From assembly GCF_020010905.1 (NCBI RefSeq), contig NZ_JAGJBY010000001.1, positions 5,724,001-5,788,000 of the forward strand: a stretch of 64,000 bases of DNA, given 5' to 3'. Positions 1-7,690 of the stretch are shown here, piece by piece. The stretch comes from Streptomyces acidiscabies (GTDB taxonomy: Bacteria > Actinomycetota > Actinomycetes > Streptomycetales > Streptomycetaceae). Under the pieces are notes generated by a model, which searched no databases, was not told where the DNA came from, and saw nothing but the letters and a program-made list of their open reading frames with translations. Made by a program: the position numbers and the translations under genes. How positions within the stretch are numbered: position 1 is the first letter of the stretch; each line of letters starts with the position of its first letter.

Positions 1-739
1 TGCTCTCGACGTACCCGAAGACGACGAGCAGGACGGCGGTGGCGAGGAAGAGGCCGATGATGCCGGGGGAGGACCAGCCCCACGACTTGCCCTCGCTGAT
101 GGCGAGCAGCAGCGCGACGACGCCCGCGCTGAGCAGGACGACGCCGGCCCAGTCGATGCGGCCGGGGTTGGTGTGCGTGGACTCCTGGATGAACACGGTG
201 ACGGCGGCGATCCCGAGGAGGATCACGACGAGCCCGAGCCAGAAGATCCAGTGCCAGTCGAGGGCGTCGACGATCGGCCCCGGGATGACGAGCCCGACGC
301 CGAAGCCGATGCCGAACGTGGAGGAGATGAGGCCGATCGCGACGGGCACGCGTTCCCGCGGGAACTGGTCGCGGACGATGCCGAACGCGAGCGGGAAGGC
401 CGCCGACCCGACGCCCTGGACCGCGCGGGCGGCGATGAGCAGGGGGAGCGAGTCGGACAGCGCGGCCAGCAGCGTGCCGGCGGCGAACACGGTGAGGCTG
501 GCGATCAGCACCCGCCGCTTGCCGAACATGTCGCCGACCCGCCCGAGCAGCGCGGTCGCGACGGAGGCGGTGAGCAGGAAGGAGCTGAGCACCCAGGAGA
601 CGGCGGTCGTCGAGGCGTCGAACTCCCGCTGGAGGTCGGGCAGCGCGGGCACGACCATCGTCTGCATCAGGGAGAAGGACAGGACGGCGAGGAGGAGAGC
701 GGCGAAGGGCGCGCCGGTGCGCGCTGGCGTGTCGGTCAT
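1..739 (-). CDS. MFS drug-efflux transporter, DHA2-like (3' end outside window)
   Basis: This is an inner-membrane proton antiporter, probably for drugs. The N-terminal 246 residues are in view and reading continues off the left edge. Hydrophobic helices and the MFS motif-A loop (GRVGDMFGKRRV) after helix 2 are visible, as is the helix-rich DHA2 pattern (AVQGVGSAAFPLAFG). The ATG at 739 has a GAGGA ribosome site about 7 nt upstream. It is divergent from the MarR gene at 876, and the shared 136-bp gap carries palindromes, so the MarR protein probably represses it. The family is secure, the substrate is unknown. Confidence 0.85.
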   Translation of the reverse strand, partial: MTDTPARTGAPFAALLLAVLSFSLMQTMVVPALPDLQREFDASTTAVSWVLSSFLLTASVATALLGRVGDMFGKRRVLIASLTVFAAGTLLAALSDSLPLLIAARAVQGVGSAAFPLAFGIVRDQFPRERVPVAIGLISSTFGIGFGVGLVIPGPIVDALDWHWIFWLGLVVILLGIAAVTVFIQESTHTNPGRIDWAGVVLLSAGVVALLLAISEGKSWGWSSPGIIGLFLATAVLLVVFGYVES

Positions 740-818
740 GGAGAGGTCCTCAGGGGACGGGCGCGGTGATCCGCCGTTCGGGAGCACGGAGCCGGCGCCG
801 AACTAGTGTCGAGACGTA

Positions 819-836
819 ATGATTCCATGGTGTCAT
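819..836. promoter_or_regulatory. Imperfect palindrome, candidate MarR operator
   Basis: The 18-bp sequence ATGATTCCATGGTGTCAT pairs at 14 of 18 positions around a central CCATGG. It lies between the divergent MFS (start 739) and MarR (start 876) genes, where such regulators usually bind. Assignment by position and symmetry only. Confidence 0.4.
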
Positions 837-839
837 CCT

Positions 840-876
840 TACGTCCAGTCACCACATTCCCGTATCGTTGGACGTA
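840..876. repeat. Perfect 8-bp inverted repeat at the MarR gene start
   Basis: TACGTCCA (840-847) and TGGACGTA (869-876) are exact reverse complements separated by 21 bp. The right arm ends on the A of the MarR start codon. It could be a second operator half-site pair or a leader hairpin giving autoregulation. Confidence 0.4.
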
Positions 877-1364
877 TGAGCGAGACCCCTGACTCCACCC
901 CCCGCCCACCGAGCCTGCTGGCGCTCCCCTCGTACCTCGCCGGACACGTGGCCCGGATCGGTCATGACGCCCTCGTGGAAGCGGTGGGCCGGCACGGGCT
1001 GCGGCTGCCGCACTTCGCGACGCTCACCGCGCTCGCGGACTTCGGCCCCCTGCCCCAGCACGTGCTGGCCGACCGCCTCGGCTTCCAGCGCAGCCACCTG
1101 GGCGGATACCTCGACCTGATCGAGGAGCGCGGCCTGGTCCACCGCACCCGCGACCCCGCCGACCGGCGCCGTCAGCTGGTCGGGCTCACCGAGGAGGGGA
1201 CGCGCCTCCAGCGCACCCTGTGGCAGGTCGCCGAGGAGTTGCAGGACTCCTTCCTCGCCTGTTTCACCCCGGCCGAGCGCGAGACGCTGACCGCGCTGCT
1301 GCTGCGCCTGCTCGACGCCGACGACCGGGCGCGTGCCGGGGAAACACTCGACCGAATTCCGTGA
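876..1364 (+). CDS. MarR-family transcriptional regulator
   Basis: A 162-residue winged-helix repressor. The central segment (LTALADFGPLPQHVLADRLG, then SHLGGYLDLIEERGLVHRTRDPADRR) is the MarR helix-turn-helix plus the beta-wing DPADRR signature. I chose ATG 876 because family members begin close before the first helix; an in-frame ATG at 819 would run through the likely operators. No good Shine-Dalgarno precedes 876, so the transcript may be leaderless. It is divergent from an MFS pump, the classic arrangement for a ligand-released efflux repressor. Confidence 0.85.
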   Translation: MSETPDSTPRPPSLLALPSYLAGHVARIGHDALVEAVGRHGLRLPHFATLTALADFGPLPQHVLADRLGFQRSHLGGYLDLIEERGLVHRTRDPADRRRQLVGLTEEGTRLQRTLWQVAEELQDSFLACFTPAERETLTALLLRLLDADDRARAGETLDRIP

Positions 1365-1405
1365 GCGTTTAATGTGATTGAAACAGAGAATCCACCGGAA
1401 TGACT

Positions 1406-1434
1406 TTGAATTACTCGCCCCGGTTTAATAGTAT
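1406..1434 (+). promoter_or_regulatory. Sigma-70/HrdB-type promoter for the response regulator gene
   Basis: A -35 TTGAAT (1406-1411) and a -10 TAGTAT (1429-1434) are separated by exactly 17 bp in an AT-richer stretch. Transcription would start near 1440 and give a leader of about 45 nt before the ATG at 1485. Confidence 0.6.
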
Positions 1435-1484
1435 GGTACGCGAGTTTCGCTTCGTGTGACGAACTGGACTTACCGGGGGAGAGT

Positions 1485-2204
1485 ATGACGCAAATATCGT
1501 CAGAGTTCCTGCGGGAACCGCTTATATCCACCCGCCCCGGAACCGGCGGGTGGCGCATCCTGATCGTCGAGGGCGATGCGGGAGACGCCTGTGCCCTGGA
1601 GGAGGGACTGCGCCGGCACGGCCACGAGGTGGCCGCCGTGGACCGGGGCGCCCAGGCCTTGGCGGCCTACGAGAACGTGGACCTCGTCCTGATGGAACTG
1701 GAGCTGCCGGACCTGGACGGCCTGGAGGTGTGCAAGGCGATCCGCACGGTCAGCTGCGTCCCGCTGATCGTGGTCACCGCGCGCGGCTCGGAGCTCGACC
1801 GGGTCCTCGGCCTCCAGGCCGGAGCCGACGACTACCTGGTCAAGCCGTACGGCTTCCGGGAGTTGATGGCCCGGATCGACGCGGTCATGCGGCGCGTGCG
1901 CTCCCGCAGGAGCCCGAGCCGGGCGATCGACCACGGCCCGCTGCACATCGACGTGGGCTCCCGCGAGGTCTGCCTGGACGGCCATGGTGTGGAGCTGACC
2001 CGCAAGGAGTTCGACCTCCTGTGCCTGCTCGCGTCCCACCCCGACACCGTCATCTCGCGCAAGCGCCTCCTCCAGCAGGTGTGGGGCGACTCGTGGTCGC
2101 GGCGGACCGTCGACACCCATGTCAGCAGCCTGCGCAGAAAACTCGGCGGCAACGGCTGGGTCGTCACCGTACGCGGTGTGGGTTTTCGCCTCGGGCACGC
2201 CTGA
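1485..2204 (+). CDS. Atypical OmpR/PhoB-type response regulator (Glu at the phospho-acceptor position)
   Basis: A 239-residue two-domain regulator: receiver domain at about 24-135 and winged-helix DNA-binding domain at about 145-236 (RRTVDTHVSSLRRKL, then the RGVGFRL ending). The usual receiver motif LLDLxLPD reads LMELELPD, which places Glu71 where the phosphorylated Asp should be, and the acidic pocket reads VEGD rather than VEDD. Thr98 and Lys120 are kept. It should therefore not be activated by ordinary phosphorylation. No sensor kinase is adjacent. The start has a strong GGGGGAGAG site. Atypical regulators of this kind (JadR1 is the known Streptomyces example) control antibiotic pathways, and an aromatic hydroxylase-type gene follows. 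Confidence 0.85.
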   Translation: MTQISSEFLREPLISTRPGTGGWRILIVEGDAGDACALEEGLRRHGHEVAAVDRGAQALAAYENVDLVLMELELPDLDGLEVCKAIRTVSCVPLIVVTARGSELDRVLGLQAGADDYLVKPYGFRELMARIDAVMRRVRSRRSPSRAIDHGPLHIDVGSREVCLDGHGVELTRKEFDLLCLLASHPDTVISRKRLLQQVWGDSWSRRTVDTHVSSLRRKLGGNGWVVTVRGVGFRLGHA

Positions 2205-2224
2205 ATTCCCTATTCCGGCATTAT

Positions 2225-2259
2225 CGAGTTCCCCGTCGCGTTCGGCGGCGGGGAACTCG
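2225..2259 (+). terminator. Hairpin after the response regulator gene
   Basis: CGAGTTCCCCG (2225-2235) and CGGGGAACTCG (2249-2259) form a perfect 11-bp stem with a 13-nt loop, 21 bp after the stop codon. There is no long U-run, which is usual for actinobacterial terminators. Confidence 0.6.
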
Positions 2260-2291
2260 GCCCGGAGATCCACCGAGAATTAAACCTCCGT

Positions 2292-2317
2292 GTTCCGAGG
2301 TTTCCGAGGTTTCCGAC
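2292..2317 (+). promoter_or_regulatory. Three 9-bp direct repeats before the monooxygenase gene
   Basis: GTTCCGAG (2292-2299), GTTTCCGAG (2300-2308) and GTTTCCGAC (2309-2317) run head to tail, ending 25 bp before the start codon at 2343. OmpR-type and SARP regulators bind direct repeats, so this is a plausible site for the regulator encoded just upstream. Inferred from pattern and position only. Confidence 0.4.
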
Positions 2318-2342
2318 TCCGACCGATGGAAGCGAGTAGCGG

Positions 2343-3797
2343 ATGACCCGCATGCACGAATCCCCCGGAAAGTCTGAGCAAAATTCCTCCGCCGTCATCG
2401 CGGGCGCCGGCCCCACCGGACTGCTCCTCGCCGGTGACCTCGCGGCGGCCGGCGTCCGGGTGACCGTCGTCGAGAAGCGCCCGGCCGGCATCAGCAACCT
2501 GTCCCGCGCCTTCGGGGTGCACGCCCGCACCCTCGAACTCCTCGACGCCCGCGACCTCGCCGACGAACTCGTGGCCACCGGCCAGATCGTCCGCGAACTG
2601 CGCCTGTTCGGCGCGATCCCGTTCGACATCGGCGCGCTGCCCTCCCGCTACCCCTTCCTGCTGGTCACCCCGCAGTACGAGGTGGAGCGCCTGCTGCTGC
2701 GCCGGGCCCTGAAGCACGGCGCGGAGATCCGCTACGGCAGCGAGGTCACCGGCCTTATCCAGGACGCCGACGGCGTCACCGTCGCGATTCGCACCGACGC
2801 GGGCGACACGACCGTACGCACCGAGTGGCTGGTCGGTGCCGACGGGACGCGCAGCGCCGTACGTGAAGCGCTCGGGCTGCCCTTTCCCGGCAAGGTGGTG
2901 ATCCGGTCGGTGATCCTCGCCGACGTGAAGTTCACCGAGGAGCCGCCCCTCGTGGTGCGGGTGCACGGCGCGGGCGGTGCCTTCGGGTTCATCGCGCCCT
3001 TCGGCGACGGCTACTGGCGGGTCGGCGGCTGGGACCGGGCCCACCGGGGCGAACCCGACGACGCGCCGGTCGAGTTCGAGGAGCTGCGCGCGCTGACCGA
3101 GCGGGCCTTCGGCTCCGACTTCGGGATGCACGACCCGCGCTGGCTCTCCCGCTTCCACAGCGACGAACGCCAGGTGCCCGCCTACCGCGTCGGCCGCGTC
3201 CTGCTCGCCGGCGACGCCGCCCACCAGCACTCCCCGGCCGGCGGTCAGGGCATGAACACCGGCCTCCAGGACGCCGTCAACCTCGGCTGGAAACTCGCCG
3301 CCGTCCTCCAGGGCCGCGCCCCCGACGCGCTCCTCGACACCTACCACACCGAACGCCACCCCATCGGCCGCGCGGTCCTGCGCAGCAGCGGCCTCAACCT
3401 GCGCCTCGCCATGGCGCACAACCCGCTGGAGATCGCGCTGCGCGCCGTACGCAAACTGGTCGTCACCCACGTCAAGCCGGTGACCCGGCAGGCGGTCGGG
3501 GAGATCACCGGAACCGGCTTCGCCTACCCGGCGCCGCGCGGCGCGCACCCCCTGGCCGGGAAGCGCGCGCCGGACCTGGAGCTGGAGGGAGGACGGCTGT
3601 ACGAGGCGCTGCGCGAGGGGCGTTTCGTGCTGGTCCTGCCGCAGGGCGGGGACTTCGGGCGGGACGGGCTGACCGTCACCCACCGCGTCGACGGCGGCGA
3701 CGAGGCGCTCCTGGTGCGGCCCGACGGCTACTACGCCTGGGCCGGAGCCCCGACCGCCGAGGCGATCGAGGCGGGGCTCGCGTCCTGGCTGGACTGA
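2343..3797 (+). CDS. FAD-dependent aromatic monooxygenase (PheA/TfdB, PgaE-like)
   Basis: A 484-residue group A flavoprotein hydroxylase that would insert one oxygen atom into an aromatic or polyketide substrate using NAD(P)H. Visible signatures: GAGPTGLLLAGDLAAAGV dinucleotide fold at about 20-37, the DG motif region LVGADGTRSAVREALGL near 165, and the second FAD motif VLLAGDAAHQHSPAGGQGMN near 290. A thioredoxin-like C-terminal extension follows from about 395. The start at 2343 follows a GGAAGC site; ATG 2352 is an alternative. Neighbours are an atypical regulator before it and a convergent SDR gene 5 bp after it. It could equally be a rifampicin-type inactivating monooxygenase. Confidence 0.85.
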   Translation: MTRMHESPGKSEQNSSAVIAGAGPTGLLLAGDLAAAGVRVTVVEKRPAGISNLSRAFGVHARTLELLDARDLADELVATGQIVRELRLFGAIPFDIGALPSRYPFLLVTPQYEVERLLLRRALKHGAEIRYGSEVTGLIQDADGVTVAIRTDAGDTTVRTEWLVGADGTRSAVREALGLPFPGKVVIRSVILADVKFTEEPPLVVRVHGAGGAFGFIAPFGDGYWRVGGWDRAHRGEPDDAPVEFEELRALTERAFGSDFGMHDPRWLSRFHSDERQVPAYRVGRVLLAGDAAHQHSPAGGQGMNTGLQDAVNLGWKLAAVLQGRAPDALLDTYHTERHPIGRAVLRSSGLNLRLAMAHNPLEIALRAVRKLVVTHVKPVTRQAVGEITGTGFAYPAPRGAHPLAGKRAPDLELEGGRLYEALREGRFVLVLPQGGDFGRDGLTVTHRVDGGDEALLVRPDGYYAWAGAPTAEAIEAGLASWLD

Positions 3798-3802
3798 CAC
3801 CG

Positions 3803-4606
3803 TCAGCGCGGCGGCAGCGGCGACAGCGTCGGCAGGTGGGAGAGGAACCCGCCGTCGACGCTGAGCACCTGCCCGGTGATGAACGAGGCGGCCGGCGAGG
3901 CGAGGAACGCCACCATCGAGGCCACGTCGTCCGGCGTGCCGAGCCGGGGGATCAGGTTCGCGCTCTGGAACATCCGCTGCACCGGCTCCGGCATGTCCGC
4001 CTCCAGCGCCGGGGTACGGACCAGACCGGGCGCGACGGCGTTGCAGCGGACGCCGTCCGCGCCGTACGCGGCGGCCACGGAACGGGTCAGCGCGATCAGC
4101 CCGCCCTTGGACGCGCCGTACGCGACCATCACCCGGTCCCCGGACAGGCCCTGGCCGCTGGTGATGTTGATGATCGAGCCGCCGCCGCGCTCGATCATCA
4201 CCGGCACGGTGTGCTTGCACAGCAGCATCGGACCGCGCAGGTTGACCGCGAGGACCTGGTCCCACAGCTCCGCCGACATGGACACGACGTCCCGGTCCTG
4301 GCGGATCGCGGAGGTCAGCGCCGCGTTGTTGTCCAGGACGTCGATGCCGCCGAAGGTGTCGACGGCGAAGTCCACCAGGCGCTCCACGCTCGCCTCGTCG
4401 GCGATGTCGACGCCGTGGCCGACCACCGAGAGCCCCTGTGCGACCAGCTTCTCGGCGGCGGTCTTCGCCGGGGCGTCGGCGACGTCCGCGAGGACGACGT
4501 GCGCCCCCAGGGCCGCCAGCGCCTCCACCGTCGCGACGCCGATCCCTCCCGCGCCGCCGGTGACCACGGCCACCTTGCCGGTCAGGGAGTGTGCTGCGTG
4601 CGTCAT
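3803..4606 (-). CDS. SDR-family NAD(P)-dependent oxidoreductase
   Basis: A 267-residue classical short-chain dehydrogenase/reductase. TGGAGGIG near residue 17 binds the cofactor, NNAA (usually NNAG) is near 93, and the YGASK active-site Tyr and Lys are near 162. The C-terminus has the typical ITGQVLSVDGGF. DVAD after the second strand suggests NAD rather than NADP. It reads toward the monooxygenase and is followed upstream by the flavoenzyme gene at 4673-5764, probably in one leftward unit. Substrate not predictable. Confidence 0.85.
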   Translation of the reverse strand: MTHAAHSLTGKVAVVTGGAGGIGVATVEALAALGAHVVLADVADAPAKTAAEKLVAQGLSVVGHGVDIADEASVERLVDFAVDTFGGIDVLDNNAALTSAIRQDRDVVSMSAELWDQVLAVNLRGPMLLCKHTVPVMIERGGGSIINITSGQGLSGDRVMVAYGASKGGLIALTRSVAAAYGADGVRCNAVAPGLVRTPALEADMPEPVQRMFQSANLIPRLGTPDDVASMVAFLASPAASFITGQVLSVDGGFLSHLPTLSPLPPR

Positions 4607-4672
4607 CGGTCGACACCTCTCGTTCGGACGGACGTACGGGAAGGAGGCGCTGAACGATCGTGGGGACGGGGA

Positions 4673-5764
4673 TCAGACGGCGTTGAACAGCTCGGCGAAC
4701 CGCCCGAGCAGCAGGTCGGCACCCTTGTAGCCGGACGTCTCGGCGGCCCCCAGGACGACCGGGCCGTTCGGACCCGGCACCTGCGAGGCGCCACCGGTCG
4801 AACCCAGCGGCACCAGAACCGCGTCCGCCCCCGGCAGGTACGTCCGCTCCGGCGAGGTGCCCGCCGCGAGCGCCCGGATGTTCGCCGCCACCACGACGGC
4901 GTGCTCGGAGGCGGCCTTGGAGCGCTTCGGCTCCGGTACGGCGGTGACGTCACCGATGGCGAAGACGGTCGACGCGCCCGCGACCCGCAGGTGCTCGTCC
5001 ACCTCCACGTGCCCGTCGCCGCGCCGGGCGGCAGCGAGGCCGCCGCGCAGCATGTCGCTCAGCGGCGCCATGCCGTAACACCTGAACCACAGGTCCGCTT
5101 CGATCCGCGTCCCCGCCTCGGTCGTCACCGAGAACGCCTCGCGCACCCCCGGCGCCACCGGCGGCATGGCCGTCAGCGCGCTGCCCAGCTCCAGCCGCAC
5201 GCCCCGCTCGGCGAGCTGCTCCCGCAGCGCGCCGCGCAGCTCCGGCAGGTAGCGCCCGCCGAGCACGTCCTCGGCGGGGTCGACCACCACGACCTCGGTG
5301 CGCGGCCACTGCTCGGTGATCTCCCCGGCCAGTTCGAGGCCCACGGGACCGGCGCCGAGCAGCAACACCCGGGAGGCGGCGGCGAGTTCGGCCCGCGTGT
5401 CCGCGTGCCGCAGCACCGAGTCCGCACTGTCCTCGGTGTCGGGCTTCGCCGGGTACGGGTACGAGGAGCCGGTCGCCAGCACGACGTACTCCGCGTCGAT
5501 CCGCGTGCCGTCGGCCGTGGTGACCCCGGACGCGTCCACCTCCACGGCGCGGTCGCGCACGTGCCGGCCCCGGGTGAACAGGCCGTCGTACCCGAAGTAG
5601 ATCCGCTCCGCCCAGTCCGCGTCGACCAGGCCGCGCAGCGCCGCCACCGCGTGGACGAAGGCGTCCTTCGGGTCGATCAGGACGACGTCGAAGTCCGGGT
5701 CGAGGTCGCGCGCGAGCGCTGCTCCGCCGTATCCGCCGCCGACGATCGCGACCGTGCTGCCCAT
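4673..5764 (-). CDS. FAD-dependent pyridine-nucleotide oxidoreductase (AIF/FSP1/NDH-2-like)
   Basis: A 363-residue two-dinucleotide-fold flavoprotein. The N-terminal VAIVGGGYGGAALARDL binds FAD, VLLLGAGPVGLELAGEI at about 113-129 binds NAD(P)H, and the ATG motif VVLATGSSYPY and VFAIGDVTAVPEPK close the FAD site. There is no CxxxxC redox disulfide, so it is not a thioredoxin reductase type; it resembles small NADH:quinone reductases. It is divergent from the quinone oxidoreductase gene at 5908 across an AT-rich gap that probably holds both promoters. Confidence 0.8.
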   Translation of the reverse strand: MGSTVAIVGGGYGGAALARDLDPDFDVVLIDPKDAFVHAVAALRGLVDADWAERIYFGYDGLFTRGRHVRDRAVEVDASGVTTADGTRIDAEYVVLATGSSYPYPAKPDTEDSADSVLRHADTRAELAAASRVLLLGAGPVGLELAGEITEQWPRTEVVVVDPAEDVLGGRYLPELRGALREQLAERGVRLELGSALTAMPPVAPGVREAFSVTTEAGTRIEADLWFRCYGMAPLSDMLRGGLAAARRGDGHVEVDEHLRVAGASTVFAIGDVTAVPEPKRSKAASEHAVVVAANIRALAAGTSPERTYLPGADAVLVPLGSTGGASQVPGPNGPVVLGAAETSGYKGADLLLGRFAELFNAV

Positions 5765-5907
5765 ACGTTGCGCTCCTTGTGCGTTGTGCTCACCGCGTTG
5801 AAAACAGCCTGCGGAGGCAGGGCTCCGCCGGTGTCCGTGAGCGTAGCCGTCCGCTTAAGTAAAATGCAATCTGTATGGCAATTAATGACTCGACGTGGGG
5901 GTGGGGC
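5765..5907. promoter_or_regulatory. AT-rich divergent promoter region
   Basis: About 140 bp separate the starts of two oppositely oriented redox genes. Near 5855-5885 the sequence drops to AT-rich (TTAAGTAAAATGCAAT, then ATGGCAATTAATG) with a repeated ATGCAAT/ATGGCAAT element. I could not assign -35 and -10 boxes with confidence. Confidence 0.35.
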
Positions 5908-6852
5908 ATGCCGTTGACCTATGGGTACGAGCGTTTCGGGGGGCCGGAGGTCGAGCGGTTCGCGGAGGTGCCGCGACCGGTGCCGGGGGCCGGTGACCTG
6001 CTGATCGCCGTGCGCGCTGCGGGGGTCAACCCCGTCGACCACAAACGGCGTTCGGGGCGGTTGCCGGCGGGGGCGCCCGCCGTGGCGCTGCCCGCCGTGA
6101 TGGGGGGTGAGGCTGCGGGGGAGGTGGTTGCGGTCGGGGCCGGTGTCGCCGGGTTCGCCGTCGGGGACGCGGTGCTCGGCGGGCCGACGACCGGGGGGTT
6201 CGCGCAGTATGCGCTGCTTCCCGCGCGGGCGGCGGTGCGGAAACCGGCGGAGGTGTCCTGGGTTGACGCCGCTTGCCTGCCGATCGCCGGTGCCACCGGG
6301 TACGCCGCTGTGCGGCGGCTCGGGCTGTCTGCCGGGGCGACCCTGCTGATCACCGGGGTCGCGGGCGGGGTCGGCGTGGTCGCGGCTCAGGTCGCGGTGG
6401 GGCTCGGGGTGAACGTGGTGGGGGTGGCGGGCCCGGACAAGCGGGCGTTCGTCGAGGGGCTCGGGGTGCGGTTCGTGGCGTCCGGTACGGGGCTCGCCGC
6501 CGCGGTGCCGGGTGGCGTGGACGGCGTGCTCGACCTGGTCGGGGGAGAGGTGCTGCGCGAGAGCGCGGGGCTCGTGGCGGACCGGAAGCGGCTCGCCAGC
6601 GGCGCCGACCGGGAAGCCGTTGCCGCGCTCGGCGGTTCGGCGCTGGGGCCTGTGCGCGACCCCGCGATTCTGGAGGCGGTGGTGGAACTCGTGCGCACCG
6701 GTGCCCTCGACCCGAAGGTGACGAGCATCGTCCCGTTCGCGCGGGCCGCGACGGCGGTCCGGGCGGTGGAGAGCGGGCACGGGCGGGGGAAGACCGTCCT
6801 GGAGATGTCTGGAGTCCCCCTCGACCCTTCCTTGAGCCGCGCCCGGAATTGA
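5908..6852 (+). CDS. Zinc-independent NADP-dependent quinone oxidoreductase (MDR family)
   Basis: A 314-residue medium-chain reductase that reduces quinones or enones with NADPH. VRAAGVNPVDHKRRSG is the family substrate-domain motif and ITGVAGGVGVVAAQVAVGLG the nucleotide-binding motif. The zinc-binding cysteines of alcohol dehydrogenases are absent. I prefer ATG 5908, which follows a GGGGGTGGGG stretch and gives the usual MxxxxYERFGGPEV start; ATG 5875 is in frame upstream. A TetR gene follows in the same direction. Confidence 0.8.
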   Translation: MPLTYGYERFGGPEVERFAEVPRPVPGAGDLLIAVRAAGVNPVDHKRRSGRLPAGAPAVALPAVMGGEAAGEVVAVGAGVAGFAVGDAVLGGPTTGGFAQYALLPARAAVRKPAEVSWVDAACLPIAGATGYAAVRRLGLSAGATLLITGVAGGVGVVAAQVAVGLGVNVVGVAGPDKRAFVEGLGVRFVASGTGLAAAVPGGVDGVLDLVGGEVLRESAGLVADRKRLASGADREAVAALGGSALGPVRDPAILEAVVELVRTGALDPKVTSIVPFARAATAVRAVESGHGRGKTVLEMSGVPLDPSLSRARN

Positions 6853-6894
6853 CCGCTCCGCCTTCCCCGGGCCAGACAGAACGGGGAAAGTAAA

Positions 6895-6907
6895 GTACAA
6901 CGTGTAC
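6895..6907. promoter_or_regulatory. Candidate TetR operator overlapping the gene start
   Basis: GTACA-ACG-TGTAC is a perfect 5-bp inverted repeat with a 3-bp spacer. It overlaps the GTG at 6902, so if it is an operator the true start of the TetR protein should lie downstream of that GTG. Confidence 0.35.
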
Positions 6908-7618
6908 AGCAGATCGGCAGACGAGCCGCCCGATCCACCGGAGGACGCCCTGAACACCACACCCACGGTCCCCGCCGAACCGTACGCGCCGCCGCGCCCC
7001 GCCGGCGTCGGCCGCCCCGGCGGCAGGGCCGCGAAACGCCGGGCCATCACGGAGGGCGCGCGCACCGTCTTCGGCCGCGACGGCTACAGCCGTACCAGCA
7101 TCGAGGCCATCGCCACCGAAGCCGGGGTGTCCACCCGCACCATCTACAACCACTTCCAGGGCAAGGACCACCTCTTCTCCGACGTCCTGCACGACAGCGC
7201 GAGCCAGGTCGCCGACGCGTTCGTGGCGACCGTGAGCGAACACCTCGCCGGCGCCGACGCCCGCGCCGACCTCCTCGTCCTCGGCAACGCCCTCGTCGGC
7301 CAGCGCACCCAGTTCCCCGAGCACTTCGCGATGATCCGCCAGATCAGGGCCGAGGAGCAGCACTTCCCGCCCGCGGTGATCGACACCTGGCGCCAGGCGG
7401 GCCCCCTGCGCGTCCAGCAGGAGGTCACCCGCCGCCTCGACGACCTCGCCCGGGCGGGCCTCCTCGACACCGACGACCCGTCCCGCGCGACCGCCCACTT
7501 CGTCGCCCTCGTCAACTCCGAGACCAGCCCCCACGGGGACCCTCAGACGCCGGCGCAGATCCATGCGTGCGTCACCAGGGCGGTCGACGCCTTTCTCCAC
7601 GGCTACGGGGGGAACTGA
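6902..7618 (+). CDS. TetR/AcrR-family transcriptional regulator
   Basis: A protein of up to 238 residues. After a flexible Pro-rich head the helix-turn-helix is clear: RRAITEGARTVFGRDGYSRTSIEAIATEAGVSTRTIYNHF in two stretches at about 46-85. The C-terminal domain is all-helical and would bind an unknown ligand. The start is uncertain: GTG 6902 overlaps a palindrome, while a CTG at 6950 has a well-placed CGGAGG site. It follows the quinone oxidoreductase gene by 50 bp and may regulate it. Confidence 0.8.
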   Translation: MYSRSADEPPDPPEDALNTTPTVPAEPYAPPRPAGVGRPGGRAAKRRAITEGARTVFGRDGYSRTSIEAIATEAGVSTRTIYNHFQGKDHLFSDVLHDSASQVADAFVATVSEHLAGADARADLLVLGNALVGQRTQFPEHFAMIRQIRAEEQHFPPAVIDTWRQAGPLRVQQEVTRRLDDLARAGLLDTDDPSRATAHFVALVNSETSPHGDPQTPAQIHACVTRAVDAFLHGYGGN

Positions 7619-7690
7619 GCACCGGGGGTGCGGGGGGAACTGGGGCGGGGGCCGCGTACGTTGGGTCCGCTGACGAGAGAGGACGTGCAC

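Noticed and set aside
39..806. Plus-strand frames at the left edge
   Set aside because: The minus strand encodes an MFS transporter here; the plus-strand translation is low-complexity and motif-free.
2280..4616. A 778-codon minus-strand frame over the monooxygenase
   Set aside because: It shadows two genes with recognisable FAD and SDR motifs and has no domain of its own.
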